A DNA stretch of 64,000 bases from an uncultured Clostridia bacterium. GTDB taxonomy: Bacteria; Bacillota; Clostridia; Christensenellales; Aristaeellaceae. The number at the start of each line of letters is the position of its first letter. Within the stretch, counting starts at the first letter, position 1. Shown here piece after piece: positions 33,737 to 42,794 of the stretch. A model generated the notes under the pieces. The model did no database searches. It was not told the origin of the DNA and was given only the letters and a program-made list of their open reading frames with translations. Position numbers and translations under genes: made by a program. Where the stretch lies: the NCBI GenBank assembly GCA_934621485.1, contig CAKTUS010000003.1:1-64000 (forward strand), read 5' to 3'.

Positions 33737-34726
33737 ATGCTGAAATTCACGGTCAAACGCCTGCTTTACAGTGTCGTGATCCTATTTTTCGTCATGTTTC
33801 TGATCTATGTGCTGATGTATAACATGCCCATGGGTTACCTGGAGACCAAGGCGAGAGAACTGGCTTCACGCCCCGGCGCGGGCAAAAGCTATTCCGAATG
33901 GTTGGAAGACTTAAACGAACAGTACGGCATGAACAAGGGCATTGTTCAGGGCTATTTCACATGGCTTGGAAGCGCCGTGAGAGGCGAATGGGGCGAAAGC
34001 TGGGCCTGGACGGTGCCGGTTACCCAAAAATTCCATGATACGGTTTGGTACAGCTTTGCGCTGGGCCTGGTTAGTTTTATATTGGAGATTATCATTGCCA
34101 TTCCGCTTGGCATTAGCGCTGCCAGAAAGCAATACAGCTTTACAGACTACTTTACGACCGTTGTGTCCATGATTTGTATTTCCATGCCAACCTTCTTCTT
34201 GGCAACGGTGTTGAAATATGTGTTCTCGGTAAAGCTCGGCTGGTTTGACCTGTCGGGCATGCAGGGACGTAATTATCAGTACCTGTCTGACTTTGGAAAA
34301 TTCCTGGATGTAGCCAAACACTTTGTGCTGCCCGCCATTACCCTGACGGTCATTTCCATCGGCAGCCTGATGCGCTACACCCGTACCAATATGCTGGAAG
34401 TGTTGAACGCCGATTACATCCGCACCGCCCGGGCCAAGGGCGTGCCGGAAAAGCAGGTCATCAACCGCCATGCTTTCCGCAATACCCTTATTCCGCTGGT
34501 GACCACGCTGGGCGGCTCGCTGCCGGGCCTGTTTTCCGGCGCGCTGATTACGGAGACGCTGTTCGCCATCCGCGGCATCGGCTACACCTCCTACACTTCC
34601 ATGACGCAGGCGGATATTCCCTTTGTGATGTTCTATCTGTGCTTTATCTCCATCCTCACACTGCTCGGAAACCTGATTTCCGACCTGCTGTACGCGGCGG
34701 TGGACCCCCGCGTGCGGTTGAGCTAA
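33737..34726 (+). CDS. oppB: Oligopeptide ABC transporter permease OppB
   Basis: A 329-residue inner permease subunit of the type I ABC importer fold. The N-terminal span MLKFTVKRLLYSVVILFFVMF and the loop before the core domain are typical of OppB/DppB. The coupling-helix motif that contacts the ATPases reads DYIRTARAKGVPEKQVINRHAFRN. Six membrane spans are evident, and the length is normal. The ribosome site directly upstream is weak, and a minimal ATG-TAA start-stop pair sits at 33730-33735, one base before the start codon. Translation may therefore be kept low relative to oppA. Confidence 0.93.
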   Translation: MLKFTVKRLLYSVVILFFVMFLIYVLMYNMPMGYLETKARELASRPGAGKSYSEWLEDLNEQYGMNKGIVQGYFTWLGSAVRGEWGESWAWTVPVTQKFHDTVWYSFALGLVSFILEIIIAIPLGISAARKQYSFTDYFTTVVSMICISMPTFFLATVLKYVFSVKLGWFDLSGMQGRNYQYLSDFGKFLDVAKHFVLPAITLTVISIGSLMRYTRTNMLEVLNADYIRTARAKGVPEKQVINRHAFRNTLIPLVTTLGGSLPGLFSGALITETLFAIRGIGYTSYTSMTQADIPFVMFYLCFISILTLLGNLISDLLYAAVDPRVRLS

Positions 34727-34742
34727 GGAAGGGGGAGAGCAG

Positions 34743-36782
34743 ATGGCTTCTTACAATTTGAACAAAGTATTGAAGGAAAAGGCCGCTTCCGCCGAAAAAC
34801 AGCAGCAGGAGGAAATGCACCTGGACGATGTGTCCCGTGTAAAGGTGCTTTCTCCCGGACGGCAGGTGTTCAAGCGCTTCATCCGCAACCGGCTGGCTGT
34901 GTTTGGCACCATTTTGCTGGCGGTTATGTTTGTGTTCTCCTTCTTTGGCCCGTTGGTATACGCCTATGGCCAGAAGCAGATTTTCTACAAATATGATACC
35001 CAGAATGTGAACTACGCCCTGGCCAAGGAAAGCACCGCCTTCACCGGCTACACCTACGACGCTTCGGTGGAATTGCACCGCAACGCCAAGAGCCTGGTGA
35101 ACACCAAGGTGAAGGAAATGCAGAACGCGAATCAGAATGAACTGCTGTTCCGCAGTGACGACGGCCTGTTTTACCAGGTGAACCGCCTGGGCAAGCATGT
35201 GTACACCCTGGGCCAGCGTGAAACCCAGGATGTGGCTTCTTTTGGCAAAACCGAAACCCATATCGGAACCCTGGACGCCATTGCCAAAAAAATGAAATAT
35301 GACGGTCAGGCGCTGGACGACGGCTTTGCCGCCGCAGCCGCCAAAGCAGCCAAGGGCAAGGACGGCAGCTTTACCTACGCGGGAAGCGAATATACCTTCC
35401 AGCGCGGCAAGGGCAAGAGCTATGAAATCTACGGACAGACCGACGGCTTTGTGTATACCGGCGCTGCGCTGGGCGAGGGCTTTGAGGCCGCCGCGGAAGC
35501 CGCGCAGGCGAACCAGCCTTTTCAGCTGGACGGCAAAACCTATGTGATTAGCGAAAATGGCGCCAGCAAAACCGTTTTCCGGCTGGGCGACAACCAGTTG
35601 GCCCAGGTGTATACCAACTTTGTGCTGGACACCTTCCAAACCGGTCAAAAGATTAGCGAGGATTTCCGCTGCGAAGCGCTGCTGGCCGCCTACGGAAGCC
35701 GCGCCTTCCAGGCTGAAGGAGCAAGCTACACCGTAGCCGAGGACGGCGAGGCGCTTATTGTGCGCGACGCGGATGGCAACGATTACGCCGAGTTTACCAC
35801 CTTCGTCATTCGCCGCTACAACGGCGATGATACCATGGAGTACCGCCTGAAGAAGGCCCTTGGCGACGCCATTGAAGAAATGAAAAACGCCAAGCAGTAC
35901 AACACGACTCTGACTTTCGAACTGCCCCAGCAAAACGCTGCGGGCGAGTACGACTACGACGAGAACGGCCAGCTGAAGTACAACGAAACCCTTTTGAAGA
36001 TTACCCAGAAGGACACCGGAGAATATGTCATCAATTGCGACCAGATTATTTACATGATCGACATGTATGCCCCGCCCTCCGGCGCGCATCTGCTGGGCAC
36101 CGACGGCGACGGCTTTGACGTACTGGCCCGCATCATGTATGGTGGCCGCATCTCGCTGATGGTGGGCTTTGTGGTTGTGTTCCTGGAAATCTTCCTGGGC
36201 GTGATCATGGGCGGCTTGGCCGGTTACTACGGCGGCTGGGTGGATAACCTGATTATGCGCCTGGTGGATATCTTCTACTGCCTGCCCAGCATGCCCATCA
36301 TGATTATCCTGGGCGCCATGATGGACGCTTTACGCATGAACACCTACGTGCGACTGATGATTATGATGGCGGCTTTGGGCATTATGGGCTGGGCTGGCGT
36401 GGCCCGCATGGTGCGCGGCCAGATTCTGTCCCTGCGCGAACAGGAGTTTATGGTGGCTACCGAAGCCACCGGCGTGCGCGTGAAGGACCGCATCTTCCGC
36501 CATCTGGTGCCCAACGTGATGCCGCAGTTGATCGTTATTGCTACCATGGGAATCGGCAACGTGATTTTGACCGAGTCCACCCTCAGCTTCCTGGGCCTGG
36601 GCGTAAAGCATCCCCTGGCCACCTGGGGCACCATCATCAACTCCGTTTCCTCGGCGTCCGCCATGGCGCACTATGCGTTCATCTGGATTCCTGTGGGCCT
36701 GCTGATCTGCCTGACCGTTATCGCCTTCAACTTTGTGGGCGACGGTCTGCGCGACGCCTACGACCCCAAGTCGAAGCGGTAA
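34743..36782 (+). CDS. oppC: Oligopeptide ABC transporter permease OppC with a large repeat-containing insertion
   Basis: A 679-residue permease, more than twice the usual 300. The N-terminal region and first membrane span (51-75) and the C-terminal core (about 440-679, from APPSGAHLLGTDGDGFDVLARI through the coupling motif EATGVRVKDRIFRHLVPNV) are ordinary OppC/DppC. Between them, residues about 76-435 form an extra domain predicted to be extracytoplasmic. It contains about 55-residue repeats starting near 188, 240 and 299, each with a helix-like Ala-rich part followed by an F-x3-G-x2-Y strand pattern (FTYAGSEYTF, FQLDGKTYVI, FQAEGASYTV). Weaker copies may flank these. The reading frame is intact and codon use matches its neighbours, so this is not a frameshift or fusion artefact. 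A role in docking the binding protein is inference. Confidence 0.9.
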   Translation: MASYNLNKVLKEKAASAEKQQQEEMHLDDVSRVKVLSPGRQVFKRFIRNRLAVFGTILLAVMFVFSFFGPLVYAYGQKQIFYKYDTQNVNYALAKESTAFTGYTYDASVELHRNAKSLVNTKVKEMQNANQNELLFRSDDGLFYQVNRLGKHVYTLGQRETQDVASFGKTETHIGTLDAIAKKMKYDGQALDDGFAAAAAKAAKGKDGSFTYAGSEYTFQRGKGKSYEIYGQTDGFVYTGAALGEGFEAAAEAAQANQPFQLDGKTYVISENGASKTVFRLGDNQLAQVYTNFVLDTFQTGQKISEDFRCEALLAAYGSRAFQAEGASYTVAEDGEALIVRDADGNDYAEFTTFVIRRYNGDDTMEYRLKKALGDAIEEMKNAKQYNTTLTFELPQQNAAGEYDYDENGQLKYNETLLKITQKDTGEYVINCDQIIYMIDMYAPPSGAHLLGTDGDGFDVLARIMYGGRISLMVGFVVVFLEIFLGVIMGGLAGYYGGWVDNLIMRLVDIFYCLPSMPIMIILGAMMDALRMNTYVRLMIMMAALGIMGWAGVARMVRGQILSLREQEFMVATEATGVRVKDRIFRHLVPNVMPQLIVIATMGIGNVILTESTLSFLGLGVKHPLATWGTIINSVSSASAMAHYAFIWIPVGLLICLTVIAFNFVGDGLRDAYDPKSKR

Positions 36783-36795
36783 GGAGGCAAAGAGT

Positions 36796-37980
36796 ATGTC
36801 TGAAACCAAGAAAAAATCCTCCTATATCTCCGGCAAGGAATCGCGCCGTATTTCCCGGTTTAACCGCCGCGTGACCAAAAAGCTGGAGCAGGCACGTGCC
36901 GACGCCAATAAAGATCCCAAGCTGTATACCACCAAAATGCGCGACGAAAACAACGTGGTGGAATTTGACAACGTATGCACCTACTTTTTTAGCGACGTGG
37001 GTGTGGTGAAGGCGGTAGACGGCGTCAGCTTTGACGTGCCCCGCCATTCCACCGTGGGCGTGGTAGGCGAAAGCGGCTGCGGCAAGTCCGTTACCAGCCT
37101 GAGCCTGATGCAGCTGTTGCAGCGCCCCAGCGGCCAGACCGTGGGCGGCGAAATTCGCTTCAACAACGGCGACGGCACGGCGCTGAACATCGTCAACACC
37201 CCCACCGCCAAGATGGAGCAGATTCGCGGCAGCAAAATTTCCATGATTTTTCAGGAGCCCATGACCAGCCTGAATCCGGTGTTCCGCATCGGCTACCAGG
37301 TGGACGAGGTCATCACCCTGCACAATCCGGAAATGAGCAAGGAAGACGTGAAGGCGCGTACCTTGGAAATGCTGGAACTGGTGGGTATTGCCAACAAAGA
37401 GGGCGTATACGAGATGTACCCTCATGAGCTCAGCGGCGGCATGCGGCAGCGCGTGATGATTGCCATTGCCCTGGCCTGCTCGCCTACCCTGATTATCGCC
37501 GACGAGCCCACCACCGCCCTGGATGTAACCATTCAGGCCCAGATACTGGATTTGCTGCAAAACCTGAAGGACAAGCTGAATTCCTCCATTATGCTCATCA
37601 CCCATGACCTGGGCGTGGTAGCGGGCATGGCAGACTATGTGGTGGTAATGTATGCGGGCCGCGTTATTGAAAAAGGCACCGCCGACGATATCTTCCATCA
37701 TCCCGCCCATCCATACACCATTGGCTTGATGAAGTCCAAGCCGGTTGTCGGCAAAAAGGTGGAGGAACTGTACAACATCCCCGGCAATGTGCCTAACCCT
37801 GTGGATATGCCTAACTACTGCTACTTCCGCGACCGCTGCGAAATGCGGTGCGACAAGTGCGACGGCAAATATCCGCCGGAAATCCGCATCAGCCCCACCC
37901 ACGTGGTAAGCTGCTACCGCTTCTTTGAGGAAGGCGAAGTGCTGGATTATCCCAAGTCTGTGAATGTGGAGGAGCTTTGA
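36796..37980 (+). CDS. oppD: Oligopeptide ABC transporter ATPase OppD
   Basis: A 394-residue ATPase subunit. Walker A is GESGCGKS, the signature is LSGGMRQR, Walker B is [12 protein letters not shown] and the switch histidine is in LITHDLG. The family's C-terminal extension has the cysteine cluster [14 protein letters not shown]. The first 50 residues are a basic extension not typical of OppD (rich in Lys/Arg, with [14 protein letters not shown]). The start at 36796 follows AAGGAGG; a longer frame upstream would overlap oppC. It forms a heterodimer with OppF to drive peptide import. Confidence 0.94.
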   Translation: MSETKKKSSYISGKESRRISRFNRRVTKKLEQARADANKDPKLYTTKMRDENNVVEFDNVCTYFFSDVGVVKAVDGVSFDVPRHSTVGVVGESGCGKSVTSLSLMQLLQRPSGQTVGGEIRFNNGDGTALNIVNTPTAKMEQIRGSKISMIFQEPMTSLNPVFRIGYQVDEVITLHNPEMSKEDVKARTLEMLELVGIANKEGVYEMYPHELSGGMRQRVMIAIALACSPTLIIADEPTTALDVTIQAQILDLLQNLKDKLNSSIMLITHDLGVVAGMADYVVVMYAGRVIEKGTADDIFHHPAHPYTIGLMKSKPVVGKKVEELYNIPGNVPNPVDMPNYCYFRDRCEMRCDKCDGKYPPEIRISPTHVVSCYRFFEEGEVLDYPKSVNVEEL

Positions 37981-37981
37981 T

Positions 37982-39097
37982 ATGGCAGAAATCAACGTGC
38001 AGGACGCCTATCTGGCCTCCGGCTTTGACGGCGCGGAAAAAGACCCTCAGTATCTGCTGGTGGTGAAAAACCTGAAAAAGTATTTTCCCATTAAGTCCAG
38101 CTTCTTCAAAATGACTGTGGGCGATGTGAAGGCTGTGGATGGCGCCAGCTTCAAAATCAAGCGGGGCACCACCATGGGACTGGTGGGGGAAAGCGGCTGC
38201 GGAAAATCCACCATCGGCCGTACCATCCTGCGGTTGCAGGACAAGACCGACGGCGAGGTGTACTTCAACGGGCAGGAGATTTTCTCCCTGAATAAGGAAG
38301 AACTGCGCAAGCTGCGCCCCAACATTCAGATTATTTTCCAGGATCCGTACTCCAGCCTGTCGCCCCGGCTGCCCATCGGCGAAATTATCGGCGAGGCTGT
38401 GCGTGAACACGGCATTGTGCCGCCGGAGGAATTTGACGACTATATCACCCGGGTCATGGAAGCCTGCGGCTTGCCGGAATACTATAAGAGCCGCTATCCC
38501 CATGAGTTTTCCGGCGGTCAGCGTCAGCGCATCTGCATTGCCCGCGCTCTGGCCCTGAACCCGGATTTCATCCTTTGCGACGAGCCGGTTTCCGCACTGG
38601 ACGTGTCCATTCAGGCCCAGATTATCAACCTGCTGCGCAGCCTGCAAAAGCAGTTTGGCCTGACCAATCTGTTCATCAGCCACGACCTGAGCGTGGTAGA
38701 GCACATTTCCGATACGGTTGGCGTGATGTATTTGGGCAACATGGTGGAGTTTGCTCCCACTGACAAGCTGTACGCCAAGCCCATGCACCCCTACACCCGG
38801 GCTCTGTTTTCGGCCATTCCCGTGCCCGACCCGGATTACAAAATGGACCGCATTATCCTGGAAGGCAGTATTCCGTCGCCTGCGAATCCGCCCAAGGGCT
38901 GCAAATTCCATACCCGCTGCCGCGAGTGCATGGAACTGTGCAAGTATGTGCAGCCCGACTTCAAGGAACTGGAGCCAGACCACTTCTGCGCCTGCCACCT
39001 GTACAACACCCAGGAGCGCCGTCATGAGCTGGAGGCTGTGATGGAACAGCTGAAGGCCGAGGAAGCCAAGGCGAACGGGCAGAAAAAGGAAGACTGA
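37982..39097 (+). CDS. oppF: Oligopeptide ABC transporter ATPase OppF
   Basis: A 371-residue ATPase subunit. GESGCGKST (Walker A), FSGGQRQRI (signature), FILCDEPVSALD (Walker B) and FISHDLSVV are all present. The C-terminal HTRCRECMELC...FCACHL cysteine motif is that of the Opp/Dpp family, followed by a charged helical tail. Only one base separates it from the oppD stop codon, and the next small gene starts one base after its own stop, so all are coupled. Confidence 0.94.
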   Translation: MAEINVQDAYLASGFDGAEKDPQYLLVVKNLKKYFPIKSSFFKMTVGDVKAVDGASFKIKRGTTMGLVGESGCGKSTIGRTILRLQDKTDGEVYFNGQEIFSLNKEELRKLRPNIQIIFQDPYSSLSPRLPIGEIIGEAVREHGIVPPEEFDDYITRVMEACGLPEYYKSRYPHEFSGGQRQRICIARALALNPDFILCDEPVSALDVSIQAQIINLLRSLQKQFGLTNLFISHDLSVVEHISDTVGVMYLGNMVEFAPTDKLYAKPMHPYTRALFSAIPVPDPDYKMDRIILEGSIPSPANPPKGCKFHTRCRECMELCKYVQPDFKELEPDHFCACHLYNTQERRHELEAVMEQLKAEEAKANGQKKED

Positions 39098-39098
39098 T

Positions 39099-39350
39099 AT
39101 GCCAAAGGACAAGCGTCAGGAGAGGGAAGACGACGGCCGCACCTATGCCAACATGAATGTGGAGGGCATGCCATGGTACCGCCCGGAATCCCCGCAACAA
39201 CCCCGCAATGAAGAAAAGGTGCAGCTTTCGCCCAGTGAGGCCCGTGCCGCCATATGGGGAGCGTTGAAGGCAGCGTTATTGGTAGCCGCCGTATTCGGAG
39301 TAGGGTTTTTCCTGTTCATTCTGTTCTGCGACAAGGTGTGGTTCAAGTAA
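39099..39350 (+). CDS. Small single-span membrane protein at the end of the opp operon
   Basis: An 83-residue protein. Residues 1-48 are hydrophilic and charged (MPKDKRQEREDDGRTYANMN), and residues 52-78 are one hydrophobic span (AIWGALKAALLVAAVFGVGF). It begins one base after the oppF stop codon, so it is certainly translated from the opp mRNA if real, and a terminator follows directly. I know no family. It could be an accessory subunit of the transporter. Confidence 0.72.
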   Translation: MPKDKRQEREDDGRTYANMNVEGMPWYRPESPQQPRNEEKVQLSPSEARAAIWGALKAALLVAAVFGVGFFLFILFCDKVWFK

Positions 39351-39378
39351 AAAATGCTTCGGTCAGCCTGGCCGTTGC

Positions 39379-39417
39379 AAAGAAGCTCGCCGCATAGGGT
39401 GGGCTTCTTTGTTTGTG
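39379..39417 (+). terminator. opp operon terminator
   Basis: AAAGAAGC (39379-39386) pairs with GCTTCTTT (39403-39410), with a partly paired interior, followed by GTTTGTG. It lies 29 bp after the last opp gene. Confidence 0.75.
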
Positions 39418-39424
39418 TAAAAAC

Positions 39425-39600
39425 CTGGAGACTATCGAAGGGGAGCGGTTTTCCGATTTTGTTTTCAGAACCGGCAGCGTCGGCGACTGTCCGACAAGCC
39501 GCAGGCCAGAGGCCCAAAAGCGTTTCTCGTCTCTCCATAGAGGGCGGCTCCGCGCCGTCCAAAAAGCTTGCCGGGCGGCGTTTTTTCAGGACCGGCGGAA
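39425..39600. repeat. Dispersed intergenic element, degenerate copy 7
   Basis: Eroded remains of the first module: a GACTATCGAAGGGGAG end, CCGATTTTGTTTTCAGAACCGG, CAAGCCGCAGGCC, GCGTTTCTCG, and a final CCGTCCAAAAAGCTTGCCGGGCGGC. It lies just after the opp terminator. The rest of the gap to 39842 (about 240 bp) shows nothing recognisable. Confidence 0.5.
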
Positions 39601-39842
39601 AATGTTCAGCAGAGCCGAAAACGCTAGGCGGTCAGAAAGCTTTCTATGAGAGTTTGCATCTGTGAACGTTGCAACGCCGGTTCGCGGGAAAAGTGCTGCG
39701 GAGGAAAGCCGGCTTCCAGGGGGATAACCCGCAGGTGCGGCGGGAGAGGGTTTGTTCTCCATCACTGGCAGAACGAAGCCAGCCCACGCCGCGTTTTTGA
39801 ATCATAATCCGCAAACAACGTCGTTTCTTTGTCGGGCAAGCA

Positions 39843-39872
39843 TTGCCCTATCCCCCGAGTTTTTGTTATAAT
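39843..39872 (+). promoter_or_regulatory. Promoter for the zinc-ribbon protein gene
   Basis: TTGCCC (39843-39848), 18-bp spacer, TATAAT (39867-39872), 29 bp before the start codon. Confidence 0.65.
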
Positions 39873-39901
39873 AGCGTTGAAGATAAGAAACGAGGTGCCT
39901 T

Positions 39902-40723
39902 ATGAAGATACGATGCGATTATTGCGGCGGCTATCTGTCTGACACGGATGAGAAATGTCCGCACTGCGGCGGCGTAAACCAGCATCTGGTGCGCGGCGCA
40001 GAGGGAATCCCTCAAACGATGGAGGAATTGAAAGCGTTTTGTCAGGCGCGCCAGCTGCCGCTGGAAAAGATGCGTTTTTTTATTGGCGAGGACTATCGTC
40101 AGCCCAAGGCGTTTGGCATTTATCAGGATTCAAACGGCGATTTTGTGGTGTACAAAAACAAGGCGGACGGCTCCCGGGCCGTTCGCTACCGGGGGAAGGA
40201 TGAAGCCTACGCCGTTCATGAGCTTTACCAGAAAATGAAATCTGAAGTGCTAAACCGCAAGGCGCAAGGTGCAGAGGGCGCTTCATCCAAGGGGAAAAAC
40301 GCACAGCAGCCGCAAAAACTGGGCTTTGGCTGCACCGTGAGCATCGTGCTGGTGCTGGCGGCGCTGCTGGCCTGCTTCATCATCGGCATGATTGAAGGGA
40401 GCCCGGCCTGGCCTCATAACGGCTACTACCTGTTTAATAACGATTATTACTATTATCAGGACAACGATTGGTATACCTATACGAATGACAGCTGGACCAC
40501 GACGTCCAGCGTGGACAGCACCCTCAGCGATCATGCTGAAAGCTACTGGGAAGGTTCCTCATATACCGACGATATGACAGCGTCGAGTTTTGAAAACAGC
40601 GATTATTATCAGGAAAGCGAAAGCCAATCCAGCTGGAGCAGCTCGGACTGGGATTCCAGCGACTGGGACTATGACTACAGCAGCTGGGATTCCAGCGATA
40701 CCGACTGGGACAGCGACTGGTAA
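39902..40723 (+). CDS. Zinc-ribbon membrane protein with an aromatic/acidic low-complexity tail
   Basis: A 273-residue protein. Residues 3-23 are a zinc ribbon with two knuckles (CDYCGG and CPHCGG). Residues about 40-120 form a compact domain with a WYF/RYRGKDEAY-type pattern I cannot name. One membrane span covers about 141-163. The remaining roughly 105 residues are outside or disordered and extremely rich in Tyr, Trp, Ser and Asp, ending in repeated SSDWDSSDWDYDYSSW-type units. Similar architectures occur in Firmicutes without known function. GAGGTG precedes the ATG. It has its own promoter and stands alone. Confidence 0.72.
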   Translation: MKIRCDYCGGYLSDTDEKCPHCGGVNQHLVRGAEGIPQTMEELKAFCQARQLPLEKMRFFIGEDYRQPKAFGIYQDSNGDFVVYKNKADGSRAVRYRGKDEAYAVHELYQKMKSEVLNRKAQGAEGASSKGKNAQQPQKLGFGCTVSIVLVLAALLACFIIGMIEGSPAWPHNGYYLFNNDYYYYQDNDWYTYTNDSWTTTSSVDSTLSDHAESYWEGSSYTDDMTASSFENSDYYQESESQSSWSSSDWDSSDWDYDYSSWDSSDTDWDSDW

Positions 40724-40807
40724 GAGGGAACGGCGATCCATTTCGTTTTCCAAACGCAAGAGCAGCGGCTACACATGCGGGCCGCTGTTTCCGCTTTCCG
40801 GCAAGAA

Positions 40808-40845
40808 GCAAAAGGCGAGCGCCCAATAGAGCGCTCGCCTCATTT
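40808..40845 (-). terminator. pckA terminator
   Basis: A perfect 10-bp stem (AGGCGAGCGC at 40813-40822 and GCGCTCGCCT at 40831-40840) with TTTTGC following on the minus strand, just after the pckA stop. On the plus strand it could also serve the zinc-ribbon gene. Confidence 0.78.
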
Positions 40846-40853
40846 GTTTTGCC

Positions 40854-42458
40854 TTACAGCTTGGGGCCGGCGGCAACCAGCTTCTTGCCGGCTTCATTGC
40901 CTTCGTACTTGGCGAAGTTCTTGATGAAGCGGCCGGCCAGATCCTTGGCCTTCTCCTCCCACTGGGAAGCGTCGGCATAGGTGTCGCGAGGATCCAGAAT
41001 GTGGCTGTCCACGCCGGGCAGCTCGGTGGGAACCTCAAAATCGAAGTAGGGAATCTTCTTGGTGGGAGCCTTCAGGATGGAACCATCCAGAATGGCGTCG
41101 ATGATGCCGCGGGTATCCTTGATGGAGATACGCTTGCCGGTGCCGTTCCAGCCGGTGTTTACCAGGTAGGCTTTGGCGCCGCTCTTTTCCATCTTCTTTA
41201 CCAGTTCCTCAGCATACTTGGTGGGATGCAGCTCCAGGAAAGCCTGGCCGAAGCAGGCGGAGAAGGTGGGGGTGGGCTCGGTGATACCGCGCTCGGTACC
41301 GGCCAGCTTGGCGGTGAAGCCGGACAGGAAGTAGTATTTGGTCTGCTCGGGGGTCAGCACAGACACGGGGGGCAGCACGCCGAAAGCGTCGGCGGACAGG
41401 AAGATGACGTTCTTGGCGTCGGGAGCCGCAGACACGGGGCGCACGATCTTTTCAATGTGGTTGATGGGATAGGACACGCGGGTGTTCTCGGTCACGCTCT
41501 TGTCGGCGAAATCGATTTTGCCGTCCTTATCCAGCGTTACGTTCTCCAACAGGGCGTTGCGCTTGATGGCGTTGTAGATGTCAGGCTCGGATTCCTTGTC
41601 CAGGTTGATGACCTTGGCATAGCAGCCGCCTTCGAAGTTAAACACGCCGTTGTCATCCCAGCCATGCTCGTCGTCGCCGATCAGCAGACGCTTGGGGTCG
41701 GTGGACAGGGTGGTTTTGCCGGTGCCGGACAGGCCGAAGAAGATGGCGGTGTTTTTGCCGTCCATATCGGTGTTGGCGGAGCAGTGCATGGAGGCAATGC
41801 CCTTCAGCGGCAGGAAGTAGTTCATCATGGAGAACATGCCCTTCTTCATTTCGCCGCCGTACCAGGTGTTGATGATGACCTGCTCACGGCTGGTCAGGTT
41901 GAAGACAACCGCGGTCTCAGAGTTGAGGCCCAGCTCCTTGTAGTTCTCCACCTTGGCCTTGGAGGCGTTGTACACCACAAAGTCGGGCTCAAAGTTGGCC
42001 AGTTCCTCGTCGGTGGGCTGGATGAACATGTTCTTTACAAAGTGAGCCTGCCAGGCCACTTCCATAATGAAGCGAATGGCCATGCGGGTGTCGTGGTTGG
42101 CGCCGCAGAAAGCGTCCACAACGAACAGCCGCTTATTGGACAGCTCCTTCTTGGCCAGTTCCTTCACGGCCTTCCAGGCCTCCTGGCTGGCGGGATGGTT
42201 GTCGTTCTTGTATTCATCGCTGGTCCACCACACGGTGTCCTTGGAGGTTTCGTCCATGACGATGTACTTGTCCTTGGGGGAACGGCCGGTGTAAATGCCG
42301 GTCATCACGTTTACGGCGCCCAGTTCGCTGACCTGGCCCTTTTCAAAGCCTTCCAGGCCGGGCTTGGTTTCTTCTTCGAACAGCATTTCGTAAGAAGGGT
42401 TGTGAACGATTTCCGGGGTGCCGGTGATGCCATACTTGCTCAGATCAATCTGTGCCAT
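40854..42458 (-). CDS. pckA: Phosphoenolpyruvate carboxykinase (ATP)
   Basis: A 534-residue enzyme interconverting oxaloacetate and PEP with ATP/ADP. In anaerobes it often runs toward oxaloacetate and saves energy. The kinase-1a P-loop is [12 protein letters not shown] (about 239-250), the kinase-2 metal site is [10 protein letters not shown], and the oxaloacetate-binding [10 protein letters not shown] and substrate lysine/histidine region [17 protein letters not shown] are intact. The length is normal. AAGGAG lies before the ATG at 42458. Codon use is strongly biased, suggesting abundant expression. It is monocistronic with its own promoter and terminator. With aspartase it could feed C4-dicarboxylates; that is inference. 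Confidence 0.97.
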   Translation of the reverse strand: MAQIDLSKYGITGTPEIVHNPSYEMLFEEETKPGLEGFEKGQVSELGAVNVMTGIYTGRSPKDKYIVMDETSKDTVWWTSDEYKNDNHPASQEAWKAVKELAKKELSNKRLFVVDAFCGANHDTRMAIRFIMEVAWQAHFVKNMFIQPTDEELANFEPDFVVYNASKAKVENYKELGLNSETAVVFNLTSREQVIINTWYGGEMKKGMFSMMNYFLPLKGIASMHCSANTDMDGKNTAIFFGLSGTGKTTLSTDPKRLLIGDDEHGWDDNGVFNFEGGCYAKVINLDKESEPDIYNAIKRNALLENVTLDKDGKIDFADKSVTENTRVSYPINHIEKIVRPVSAAPDAKNVIFLSADAFGVLPPVSVLTPEQTKYYFLSGFTAKLAGTERGITEPTPTFSACFGQAFLELHPTKYAEELVKKMEKSGAKAYLVNTGWNGTGKRISIKDTRGIIDAILDGSILKAPTKKIPYFDFEVPTELPGVDSHILDPRDTYADASQWEEKAKDLAGRFIKNFAKYEGNEAGKKLVAAGPKL

Positions 42459-42556
42459 CTTTTAACGACTCCTTTTCTGAAATACAAGCTATTGCAGGTT
42501 GCACAGAGCGCCGTCCGGCGTCTGCTTTCGCAAACGAACCACATGATAGCACTATT

Positions 42557-42586
42557 ATGATAAACCAGCTAACGTCAAAAAGTCAA
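42557..42586 (-). promoter_or_regulatory. pckA promoter
   Basis: Minus-strand TTGACT (42581-42586) with TTATCA or TATCAT at 42557-42563 at 17-18 bp. A second TTGACG overlaps in the spacer. The leader to the start codon is about 100 bp and shows no named riboswitch. Confidence 0.55.
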
Positions 42587-42716
42587 TGCGGTTTGTTAAA
42601 AATTTAGAAAATCTTTCCGAGAAAGGGCAAAAACGCTGGAAGCGGGTCGCCTGAAGGGGAGGAAAGGGGCGGGCTGCAAAGGTGGCGTCAAGCTTTGCCG
42701 GGCGGCAAGATGCGCA

Positions 42717-42745
42717 TTGCCATCCTACCTGGGATGTGGTATACT
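42717..42745 (+). promoter_or_regulatory. Promoter for the flippase-like protein gene
   Basis: TTGCCA (42717-42722), 17-bp spacer, TATACT (42740-42745), 50 bp before the start. Confidence 0.6.
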
Positions 42746-42794
42746 CAATGTGGTTACGCTGTTGGCGGCCGACTTGAAGAGCAGGAGTTATGAC

